A stretch of 64,000 bases of DNA from Gordonia effusa NBRC 100432 (GTDB taxonomy: Bacteria > Actinomycetota > Actinomycetes > Mycobacteriales > Mycobacteriaceae), in NCBI RefSeq assembly GCF_000241305.1, contig NZ_BAEH01000132.1:41662-105661 (forward strand), written 5' to 3'. The stretch's first letter is position 1, and every line of letters starts with the position of its first letter. This document shows positions 57,892-64,000 of the stretch, piece by piece. Both the position numbers and the translations under genes were made by a program. A model generated the notes under the pieces. That model saw nothing but the letters and a program-made list of their open reading frames with translations. It had not been told where the DNA came from and searched no databases.

Positions 57892-58983
57892 TTACCCCAG
57901 GTAGTCGCGCAATACCTGATGAACCGTGTCGATCTGGGCGACTGGAACTCGTTCATCGACGCGGTGCGCGAGATTGGGATCGCCCGGGCCGTAGTTCACC
58001 GCGGGAATGCCGAGCGCGGAGAACCGCGAAACGTCGGTCCAGCCGTATTTCGCCCGGAAGTTGCCGTCAGCGGCCGCGACGAGTTCGGCCGCCGCCGGGT
58101 TGGCCAGTCCGGGCAACGCGCCGGGTGCCGAGTCGGTCACGGTGACGGTGAGCTGCTGGCCGCCGGGCGCCGACGCGACGACGTCGCGGACATGCTGCGT
58201 GGCCTGCTCGACGCTGCGATCGGGCGCGAACCGGAAGTTGATCGTCACCGACGCCTCGTCGGGGATAACATTGCCCGCGACACCACCGGTGATGCCGACC
58301 GCCGACAATCCCTCGCGGTATTCGCAACCATCGATGTCGACGCGACGGGGCTGATACTCCGAGAGGGTGGTCAGCAGGCCGCCGAGTTTGTGAATGGCGT
58401 TGTCCCCCATCCACGCTCGCGCGGAATGCGATCGCTGCCCCGACGCCGAGACAACGACTCGCAGAGTCCCCTGACAGCCAGCTTCGATCAGACCGCCGGT
58501 GGGCTCGCCGAGAATAGCGACGTCGCCGAGTAACCAGTCCGGTAATTCTCGCTCGATGACGCCGAGGCCGTTGAACTCCGCCGCGATCTCTTCGCAGTCG
58601 TAGAAGATCAGTGTCAGATCGTGGCGGGGGTTATCGAGCGTCGCGGCCAGATGCAGGAAGACCGCATCACCGGATTTCATGTCGACGCTGCCACATCCGT
58701 GAATCACGTCGCCCTCGTCGGCGGTGGTTTCGCGACGGTGCGGCACATTCCCCGCAATCGGCACCGTGTCGAGATGGCCAGCCAGGATCACGCGGCTGAC
58801 GCGGCCGAAACTGGTACGCGCGAGCACCCGATTGCCGTTCCGAATAATCTCGAAACCCGTTGTCTGCGTTCGCAATGCCTCTTCGACCGCATCGGCGATT
58901 GCCGCTTCTTCGTGGGATTCGCTTTCGATATCGATCAGAGCCGCGGTCAGTTGCGCGGGATCGGCGGATAAGTCGAGGGGCAT
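57892..58983 (-). CDS. dapE: Succinyl-diaminopimelate desuccinylase
   Basis: A 363-residue M20-family metallopeptidase that cleaves N-succinyl-LL-diaminopimelate in the lysine/peptidoglycan pathway. Metal-site regions: [15 protein letters not shown] (H-x-D), [20 protein letters not shown] (bridging D), [18 protein letters not shown] (catalytic E) and, near the end, [20 protein letters not shown] then [14 protein letters not shown] lies 6 bases before the ATG. Sits with dapD and dapC. Confidence 0.93.
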   Translation of the reverse strand: MPLDLSADPAQLTAALIDIESESHEEAAIADAVEEALRTQTTGFEIIRNGNRVLARTSFGRVSRVILAGHLDTVPIAGNVPHRRETTADEGDVIHGCGSVDMKSGDAVFLHLAATLDNPRHDLTLIFYDCEEIAAEFNGLGVIERELPDWLLGDVAILGEPTGGLIEAGCQGTLRVVVSASGQRSHSARAWMGDNAIHKLGGLLTTLSEYQPRRVDIDGCEYREGLSAVGITGGVAGNVIPDEASVTINFRFAPDRSVEQATQHVRDVVASAPGGQQLTVTVTDSAPGALPGLANPAAAELVAAADGNFRAKYGWTDVSRFSALGIPAVNYGPGDPNLAHRVDERVPVAQIDTVHQVLRDYLG

Positions 58984-58989
58984 AGGTAA

Positions 58990-58995
58990 ACGCTA
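58990..58995 (-). promoter_or_regulatory. Leaderless -10 of dapE
   Basis: TAGCGT on the minus strand, 6 bases before the ATG at 58983. Confidence 0.5.
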
Positions 58996-59043
58996 CCGCG
59001 CGGCGACTTTGCGGGATCGGCACGCCATGTCAGTACGTGCGGT

Positions 59044-59049
59044 TACCGT
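59044..59049 (+). promoter_or_regulatory. Leaderless -10 of the VOC gene
   Basis: TACCGT lies 6 bases before the ATG at 59056. Confidence 0.4.
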
Positions 59050-59055
59050 ACCGGC

Positions 59056-59474
59056 ATGACACCAACCCCGAAATTCAACGCCATCTCCGTACTCGTCGCC
59101 GATATGACCGCCAGCGTCGAGTTCTACCGTCGGTGCGGCCTGGTGTTTTCCGAAGAACAGTTCCCCGACGGCGTCGCGAAGGCGATGCATGTGGAGGCAC
59201 ATATCGGCGAGTTTCGACTCATGTTCGACACGCATGCGGTCGCCAAATCGTTTCAGCCGGATTGGACGCCGCCGTCGGGCCCGAACGAAGGCATTTCCCT
59301 CGCTTTCGACTGCGGCTCCCCACCGAGGTCGACCGAGTGTTCGGTGTACTTGTCGCAGCTGGCGCACCCGTCCATCTAGAACCATTCGACGCGTTCTGGG
59401 GTCAGCGCTACGCCAGCGTCGCCGATCCGGACGGCAATGCCGTCGAACTGTATGCAGCGCTCCCGCCGGCGTAG
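59056..59474 (+). pseudogene. VOC-family (glyoxalase-like) protein with a one-base frameshift
   Basis: The first frame encodes a VOC start, [20 protein letters not shown], up to [11 protein letters not shown], then runs into an unrelated tail and stops at 59379. The normal ending, [20 protein letters not shown] to [18 protein letters not shown], is in another frame. The switch is at the CCCC run 59318-59321; one extra C would restore a complete protein of about 139 residues. It is either a real pseudogene, a sequencing error or programmed slippage. Confidence 0.8.
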
Positions 59475-59496
59475 CCAGGTCGCCGGATAGCCCTAG

Positions 59497-59680
59497 CAGG
59501 TGGTCGAGCGCTAAGAACCGCAGCGACCAGGTGCATCCCTTGCAGGTGGTCGAGTGCCGACGAGCGCAGCGACGAGGTGCATCCCTATCAGGTGGTCGAG
59601 TGCCGAGGAGCGCAGCGACCAGGTGCATCCCTATCAGGTGGTCGAGTGCCGAGGAGCGCAGCGACGAGGTGTATCGAGAC
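59497..59680. repeat. Four-copy direct-repeat array, 46-bp period, array 2
   Basis: CAGGTGGTCGAG starts at 59497, 59543, 59589 and 59635, exactly 46 bases apart, each followed by a GCGCAGCGAC-type core and AGGTG(C/T)AT. The last copy leads into GTATCGAGACC, which pairs with GGTCTCGACAC at about 59728-59738; GCCCGAAA/TTTCGGGC lies inside. It lies between the VOC gene and dapD. It is not CRISPR: no unique spacers. Confidence 0.75.
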
Positions 59681-59855
59681 CCCGGTCGCCCGAAACATCA
59701 ACGCAACCAATGCTTTTCGGGCACGCACGGTCTCGACACGCCCAGCTCGGCTAATGCCCAGCAGCGCACTCAACGAGCAGTGAGACGTCCGCTCTGTCAC
59801 AGCAGCACACCCCACGGGGCCACGGGAGGCTTCACCGAAGCCCACATCGCCCCGG

Positions 59856-59861
59856 TAAACT
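59856..59861 (+). promoter_or_regulatory. Leaderless -10 of dapD
   Basis: TAAACT lies 8 bases before the GTG at 59870. Confidence 0.55.
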
Positions 59862-59869
59862 CGGCGCTC

Positions 59870-60838
59870 GTGACTACGCATGGAGCATCCGCGATCGGAA
59901 TCGCCACCCTGACCAACGGCACCGGTGCCGACACCCACACAGTGCTCGACGCCTGGTTTCCCGAGCCCGAACTGGCCACCATCGACATCACCGGGACCGT
60001 CGTGCTCGACGACGCCGACACCCCCGACTACCTGCGCGACCTGGTCGGCGTCGATGACGTACGCGGCGTCAAGATAGTCGCCATCCGCACCAACATCGCC
60101 GACATCACCGAAGCTCCGACCGATGCCTACGACGTCTACCTGCGCCTACATCTGCTGTCGCACCGTCTGGTCGCGCCGCACGGCGCCAACCTCGACGGGC
60201 AGTTCGGGCTGCTCGCCAATGTCGTGTGGACCAACCACGGTCCATGTGCGGTCGACGGATTCGAGCAAGTGCGAGCACGTCTGCGCGCCGCCCGCGGTCC
60301 GGTGACGGTGTCGCATATCGACAAGTTCCCCCGCATGGTCGACTACGTGACTCCCGGTGGCGTGCGCATCGGCGACGCCGATCGAGTGCGTCTGGGCGCA
60401 CATCTCGCCGCCGGAACGACGGTCATGCACGAGGGGTTCGTCAACTTCAACGCTGGCACGCTTGGTGCATCGATGGTGGAGGGCCGGATCTCGGCGGGTG
60501 TCGTCGTCGGCGATGGCTCCGACATCGGCGGTGGCGCATCGACGATGGGCACCCTGTCGGGCGGAGGCAAGGAGATTATCAGCCTCGGTAAGCGATGCCT
60601 GTTGGGCGCCAACTCGGGTTGCGGCATTCCGCTCGGCGACGACGTCGTCATCGAGGCGGGTCTGTATGTCACCGCGGGCACCAAGGTCACCGGCCCCGAC
60701 GGCACCGTGGTCAAGGCACGCGACCTGGCAGGTCAGTCGAATATCCTGTTCCGCCGCAATTCCTCGACCGGCGCCGTCGAAGTTGTGCCGTGGAAAGGCG
60801 ACGGCATCGCACTCAACGACGCGCTGCACAAGAACTAG
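59870..60838 (+). CDS. dapD: Tetrahydrodipicolinate N-succinyltransferase
   Basis: A 322-residue actinobacterial DapD that succinylates tetrahydrodipicolinate. The left-handed beta-helix begins around residue 165: [60 protein letters not shown] and [23 protein letters not shown] 59870 is set by the -10 eight bases upstream and by the family length; the frame runs open far upstream through the repeats, which is not coding. Convergent with dapC. Confidence 0.94.
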   Translation: MTTHGASAIGIATLTNGTGADTHTVLDAWFPEPELATIDITGTVVLDDADTPDYLRDLVGVDDVRGVKIVAIRTNIADITEAPTDAYDVYLRLHLLSHRLVAPHGANLDGQFGLLANVVWTNHGPCAVDGFEQVRARLRAARGPVTVSHIDKFPRMVDYVTPGGVRIGDADRVRLGAHLAAGTTVMHEGFVNFNAGTLGASMVEGRISAGVVVGDGSDIGGGASTMGTLSGGGKEIISLGKRCLLGANSGCGIPLGDDVVIEAGLYVTAGTKVTGPDGTVVKARDLAGQSNILFRRNSSTGAVEVVPWKGDGIALNDALHKN

Positions 60839-60854
60839 AAACCCCACGACCCTC

Positions 60855-60925
60855 GCAAACCCCACCCCACGCGACATTCCCGACCCGGATTCAGGGTCGG
60901 GAATGTCGTGCCGGGTCGGGTTTGC
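60855..60925. terminator. 71-bp palindrome between dapD and dapC
   Basis: Arms 60855-60886 and 60894-60925 pair at 28 of 32 positions around the loop GGATTCA. It fills the gap between convergent dapD and dapC, so it should end transcription from both sides. Confidence 0.75.
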
Positions 60926-60928
60926 GGA

Positions 60929-62023
60929 TCAAGCGAGACGCTTGGCCGCCGCGGCGATGCGCTCGTCGGTAGCGGTCAGCGCAATCCGCACATGGTTCGC
61001 GCCAGCCGGACCGTAGAAGTCGCCTGGCGCTGCCAGGATCCCTCGCTCAGCGAGCCACGCAACGCTCTCGCGGCCCGATTCACCCCGCGTCGACCATAGA
61101 TAGAGACCAGCCTCCGAATGATCGACGGTAAAACCAGCGGCCTCGACGGCAGGCTTGAGGATGTCGCGCCGCGCGCGGTAGCGATCAGCTTGCTCGTCGA
61201 CATGGCGGTCGTCGTCGAGTGCCGCGATCATCGCACCCTGAATCGGGAACGGCACGATCAGCCCGGAATGCTTACGCACAGCGAGTAATTCGGCGATCAG
61301 CTCGACGTCACCAGCGAGGAAACCCGCACGATACGACGCCAGATTCGACACCTTCGACAACGAATGCACCGCGATTAGACCGGTGTGGTCACCGTCGGAC
61401 ACTCTCGGGTCGAGGATCGAGACCGGCTCCCCCTCCCAGGCCAAGCCCAGATAGCACTCGTCGGAGACGATGATCGCATTGCGCTCGCGAGCCCACGCGA
61501 CGATGCCGCGCAGTGCGTCGACATCCATCACCGCGCCCGTCGGATTCGAGGGCGAATTGACGAAGACCAGCGCCGCGTCGTCGACGTCGGCGACACCGGT
61601 GGCATCGGCACGTATCGGCGTCGCGCCGGCAAGGATCGCACTGACTTCGTAGGTGGGATAGGCGACCTCGGGGATGACGATGTTCTCGCCGGGCTCGATG
61701 CCCAACGTCGACACAAGCCCGGCGATCGCCTCTTTGGTACCGATTACCGGCAGGATCGCCGATTCGTCCAGCTCCGAGCTGCCATAGCGTCTGGCCAGCG
61801 CGGCCGCCGCGGACCGTCGTAGTTCAGGCGTCCCCACCGTCGTTGGGTAACCGGGAAACTCAGACGCTTCGGCAAGCGCGGCGCGTATCAGCGGATCGAC
61901 CGGGTCGACCGGAGTTCCGACCGACAGGTCCACGATGCCGTCCGGGTGCGCCGCTGCCGTTGTCTTAACACCCGCGATGGTGTCCCAGGGAAAATCTGGC
62001 AGTGCGGTGCTGACGCGTCGCAC
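60929..62023 (-). CDS. dapC: Succinyldiaminopimelate aminotransferase
   Basis: A 364-residue PLP-dependent class I aminotransferase. Seen: ALPDFPWDTIAGVKTTAAAH at the start, GIVDLSVGTPVDPVDPLIRA, LVFVNSPSNPTGAVMDVDAL, NAIIVSDECYLGLAWEGEPV and the Schiff-base lysine in AVHSLSKVSNLASYRAGFLA. It makes N-succinyl-LL-DAP from the keto acid. GTG 62023 lies 6 bases after the fdxC stop, an order shared with Rv1177-Rv1178. Confidence 0.9.
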   Translation of the reverse strand: MRRVSTALPDFPWDTIAGVKTTAAAHPDGIVDLSVGTPVDPVDPLIRAALAEASEFPGYPTTVGTPELRRSAAAALARRYGSSELDESAILPVIGTKEAIAGLVSTLGIEPGENIVIPEVAYPTYEVSAILAGATPIRADATGVADVDDAALVFVNSPSNPTGAVMDVDALRGIVAWARERNAIIVSDECYLGLAWEGEPVSILDPRVSDGDHTGLIAVHSLSKVSNLASYRAGFLAGDVELIAELLAVRKHSGLIVPFPIQGAMIAALDDDRHVDEQADRYRARRDILKPAVEAAGFTVDHSEAGLYLWSTRGESGRESVAWLAERGILAAPGDFYGPAGANHVRIALTATDERIAAAAKRLA

Positions 62024-62029
62024 TCGGCG

Positions 62030-62359
62030 TCAGTCTTCTTCGGTGTTCATCGGGGGCAACCCCTTGATGAACGGAGCGTCGGCGTCGACCTTGCCGACCT
62101 TGCTCGCACCGCCCGGCGATCCGAGATCGTCGAAGAAGTCGGCATTGGCGCTGACATACGGTTCCCACTCGTCGGGTACGTCATCCTCATAGAAGATGGC
62201 TTCAACGGGGCACACCGGCTCGCACGCACCACAGTCAACACATTCGTCGGGCTGGATATAGAGCATCCGATCACCCTCGTAAATGCAATCGACCGGACAC
62301 TCCTCGACGCATGCCTTATCCAACACGTCGACGCAAGGCTCGGCGATGATGTACGTCAC
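62030..62359 (-). CDS. fdxC: Ferredoxin FdxC (7Fe type)
   Basis: A 109-residue ferredoxin. Cluster-binding cysteines are in AEPCVDVLDKACVEECPVDC and DECVDCGACEPVCPVEAIFY, fitting a [3Fe-4S][4Fe-4S] protein. The end DLGSPGGASKVGKVDADAPF is typical of mycobacterial FdxC. GTG 62359 follows AAGGAG by 6 bases; in-frame upstream codons to 62443 are rejected. It provides electrons for unidentified oxidoreductases. Confidence 0.92.
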   Translation of the reverse strand: MTYIIAEPCVDVLDKACVEECPVDCIYEGDRMLYIQPDECVDCGACEPVCPVEAIFYEDDVPDEWEPYVSANADFFDDLGSPGGASKVGKVDADAPFIKGLPPMNTEED

Positions 62360-62623
62360 CACATTCTCCTTCGCTACAACCAATGGGCCCGACTCGGACT
62401 CACGATGTCGGCCCGGCAGATGCGGGGGGCTGTCCCACACCACAGACTTCGATCAAGAGTATCCGCCACCACGGTAGTGCCCTTAAACCCAGGTCCCACT
62501 GACCATGTGGCCGGTCACACCTATGCCCAGGTCGTCACCTGCCTCAGGTTTAAATCACCGGAGCGCAAAACCTCGACGCCGACGTCGTCGCGCGTGAGGA
62601 TTGATGGCGTGATCCCTGACTCG
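62360..62623. other. Intergenic region upstream of the cysteine dioxygenase gene
   Basis: About 260 bases without a supportable gene, holding the fdxC promoter and probably that of the cysteine dioxygenase operon. Short inverted sequence GGTTTAAATC lies near 62547. The leader ORF follows. Confidence 0.4.
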
Positions 62624-62659
62624 ATGTCGCCGCAGATGTACTTGCGCTGTTGTCGCTGA
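62624..62659 (+). CDS. Possible cysteine-sensing leader peptide
   Basis: An 11-codon ORF, MSPQMYLRCCR, ends in adjacent cysteine codons (TGT TGT) then CGC and a stop. GTG codons at 62609 and 62594 are in-frame alternatives, the first with GAGG upstream. It lies 73 bases before the cysteine dioxygenase ATG. Cysteine-rich leader ORFs regulate sulfur genes in mycobacteria, so a role in sensing charged tRNA-Cys is plausible but unproven. Confidence 0.4.
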   Translation: MSPQMYLRCCR

Positions 62660-62732
62660 CCGAACTACCTCGCGTCGCCACCACGGCCTCCTGCCCATCG
62701 ACATTCGCTCCGAATCACTGAAAGCCGCCACC

Positions 62733-63320
62733 ATGACTTCGATCCTCGATCGTCCGCTGCGCTCTCCCGCTTCTGCTGGCCCCGCCGCACACCTGCCCAC
62801 CCGGCTGCGTCCCGCCGATCTGCTCCGAATCACCGATCAGGGAGCGGCCGATGTTCTCGACGGTCGCTACGACCACCTATTGCCTGCCCAATGGGACACC
62901 GTCAACCGCTGGGCCACCCGCCTTCAAGCCGACGATGACCTCGATGTCTGGCTGATTAGCTGGACACCCAACGAGCACACCGAATTGCACGACCATGCCG
63001 GCTCGCTGGGCGCGTTGACCGTACTCGCGGGATCGCTGGTCGAATACCGCTGGAACGGAGCGGGATTGCGCCGACGCACACTCGACGCCGGCGACCAGGC
63101 GTCGTTCCCGCTCGGTTGGGTACATGACGTGGTAGCCAATCCCGACGTCGCGCCGTCGACGATATTGCCCGCGGCGCGTACCGTAACCGCACAGACCGCG
63201 CCGGTGTCGTTGAGTGTGCATGCGTACTCGCCGCCGCTGACCGCGATGTCGTACTACGAGGTGACTCCGCATCGCACCCTGCGCCGCACCCGAACCACCT
63301 TGACTGATCAACCGGAGTAG
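62733..63320 (+). CDS. Cysteine dioxygenase family protein
   Basis: A 195-residue cupin that oxidises cysteine to cysteine sulfinate using iron and oxygen. The metal-binding HxHxxH-type region is EHTELHDHAGSLGALTVLAG near residue 86, followed by LVEYRWNG and the third ligand region FPLGWVHDVVANPD. LSVHAYSPPLTAMSYYEV near the end is typical of the family. It precedes a rhodanese-like gene by 2 bases, so they form a sulfur operon. Confidence 0.9.
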   Translation: MTSILDRPLRSPASAGPAAHLPTRLRPADLLRITDQGAADVLDGRYDHLLPAQWDTVNRWATRLQADDDLDVWLISWTPNEHTELHDHAGSLGALTVLAGSLVEYRWNGAGLRRRTLDAGDQASFPLGWVHDVVANPDVAPSTILPAARTVTAQTAPVSLSVHAYSPPLTAMSYYEVTPHRTLRRTRTTLTDQPE

Positions 63321-63322
63321 CT

Positions 63323-63703
63323 ATGCCAACCATCGACGACATTCTTGCTCGCGCACGCCGCCGACTGCGGCGCGTCAACGCCGCCGACGTGCGCGACGAA
63401 TTGTTGTCGGGGGCGATACTCGTCGACATCCGGCCGCAGGCGCAGCGCGATGTCGAAGGCGACTATCCGGGTGCGTTAGTCATCGAGCGAAATGTGTTGG
63501 AGTGGCGCACCGACCCGGCAAGTGATGCCCGAATCCCCGAAGCCGTCGATCATGACGTCCGGTGGATCATCTTGTGCCAGCAGGGTTACACATCGAGCCT
63601 GGCCGCGGCGTCGTTGCAGGAGTTGGGCTTACGGCGCGCAACCGACGTCGTAGGCGGCTACGAGGCGCTAGTGGCCGTACAAAGCCCGGTCCCCACACCC
63701 TGA
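63323..63703 (+). CDS. Rhodanese-like domain protein
   Basis: A 126-residue single rhodanese domain. Seen: LLSGAILVDIRPQAQRDVEG, AL-VIERNVLEWRTDP, and the active-site loop WIILCQQGYTSSLAAASLQE, with Cys84 approximately as the sulfur acceptor. It directly follows the cysteine dioxygenase gene, suggesting a role in handling sulfur released from cysteine. Confidence 0.9.
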   Translation: MPTIDDILARARRRLRRVNAADVRDELLSGAILVDIRPQAQRDVEGDYPGALVIERNVLEWRTDPASDARIPEAVDHDVRWIILCQQGYTSSLAAASLQELGLRRATDVVGGYEALVAVQSPVPTP

Positions 63704-63710
63704 GCCCACC

Positions 63711-63885
63711 ACCGCTAGTCGAGTGCCCGGCGAGGCGTCAGCCGGGGACCACCACCGCTGGCCGAGTAGCCGACGCCGCGGCAGCCCAGGGCCGCCACCG
63801 CTGGTCGAGTGCCCGGCGAGGCGCTAGCCGAGGGGCCACCGCCGCTGGTCGAGTGCCCGGCGAGGCGCTAGCCGAGCCGGGTGTA
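63711..63885. repeat. Direct-repeat array, about 43-44-bp period, array 3
   Basis: CCGCTGGTCGAG or close variants start at about 63711, 63754, 63797 and 63841, each followed by TGCCCGGCGAGGCG-type sequence. After the last copy come GTGTATCGAGAC (near 63880) and the inverted GTCTCGATACACC (near 63935), then GCGCTCGCAAGCTCGC and ACTCGACCA. It belongs to the same family as arrays 1 and 2. It fills the DNA after the rhodanese gene to the window end. Confidence 0.7.
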
Positions 63886-64000
63886 TCGAGACCACACACA
63901 CTGCCGCACAACAGTTTTCGACGCCGACTCACCGAGTCTCGATACACCGCCGCGCTCGCAAGCTCGCACAACGGCACTCGACCATCAGATGACGTCACCC

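Noticed and set aside
59497..59680. CRISPR array
   Set aside because: Repeats run head to tail with no unique spacers, and no cas genes are present.
59189..59869. Upstream extension of dapD through the repeats
   Set aside because: The repeats are non-coding, and DapD homologues begin at GTG 59870, where a promoter is placed.

Overview
This window is chromosomal DNA from a high-GC actinobacterium of the order Mycobacteriales (Gordonia/Williamsia/Rhodococcus/Mycobacterium relatives). The evidence is gene content and order: most genes match blocks known from Mycobacterium tuberculosis (Rv3034c-Rv3044, Rv3048c-Rv3055, Rv3255c-Rv3262, Rv1202-Rv1213, Rv1177-Rv1178). It carries coenzyme F420 genes (fbiA, fbiB), a WhiB regulator, type VII secretion parts (EccB, EccE), GpgS and mycothiol-type DinB proteins. 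The genus cannot be fixed from the sequence alone. No rRNA, tRNA, CRISPR array, prophage or transposase was recognised.

Layout. 1-5.7 kb: end of a GlcG/HbpS-like gene, an acyltransferase, a beta-propeller lipoprotein, two methyltransferases and an enoyl-CoA hydratase (Rv3034c-Rv3039c order). 5.7-13.65 kb: an inserted stress block: a tightly coupled operon of FAD oxidase, DUF1365, fatty-acid methyltransferase, DUF1295, SigK and RskA, then photolyase and a LigD-type primase-polymerase. 13.7-22.7 kb: return to the conserved order (Nudix, ABC ATPase, SerB, CtaD, FecB) with an LLM oxidoreductase, a PTH2 protein and a DUF4190 protein. 22.8-29.5 kb: accessory genes (PASTA-like lipoprotein, DinB, F420-type PPOX, SNF2 helicase plus SWIM protein, DUF2252). 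29.5-37.7 kb: class Ib ribonucleotide reductase (nrdF apart from nrdHIE), with a TrmH-type methyltransferase, a mycothiol-type protein, a LON-domain protein and a TetR/FMN-reductase pair. 37.7-41.2 kb: a divergent eccB-eccE pair. 41-48.3 kb: manA, tobH, DUF3499, zincin-like, whiB2, fbiA, fbiB, Nudix. 48.3-63.7 kb: repeats, glgC, glgA/glgM, rlmA, DUF3117, DivIVA-like, gpgS, folP2, fadD6, two LOG proteins, dapE, a broken VOC gene, repeats, dapD, dapC, fdxC, cysteine dioxygenase and rhodanese. 63.7-64 kb: repeats.

How it fits together. The SigK block looks like an autoregulated envelope/light stress module: a SigK-type promoter sits just before its first gene, and products that modify membrane fatty acids are joined to a light-dependent DNA repair enzyme. 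The nrd genes carry paired NrdR boxes at both promoters. DapC, DapD and DapE belong to the succinylase branch of diaminopimelate synthesis; GlgC, GlgM and GpgS feed alpha-glucan and methylglucose lipopolysaccharide synthesis. More than twenty genes start 6-8 bases after a TANNNT -10 hexamer, so leaderless transcription seems common, and this was used to choose several starts. Several gene ends carry palindromes of about 60-70 bp that probably act as terminators, and three arrays of direct repeats of about 45 bp lie in intergenic DNA.
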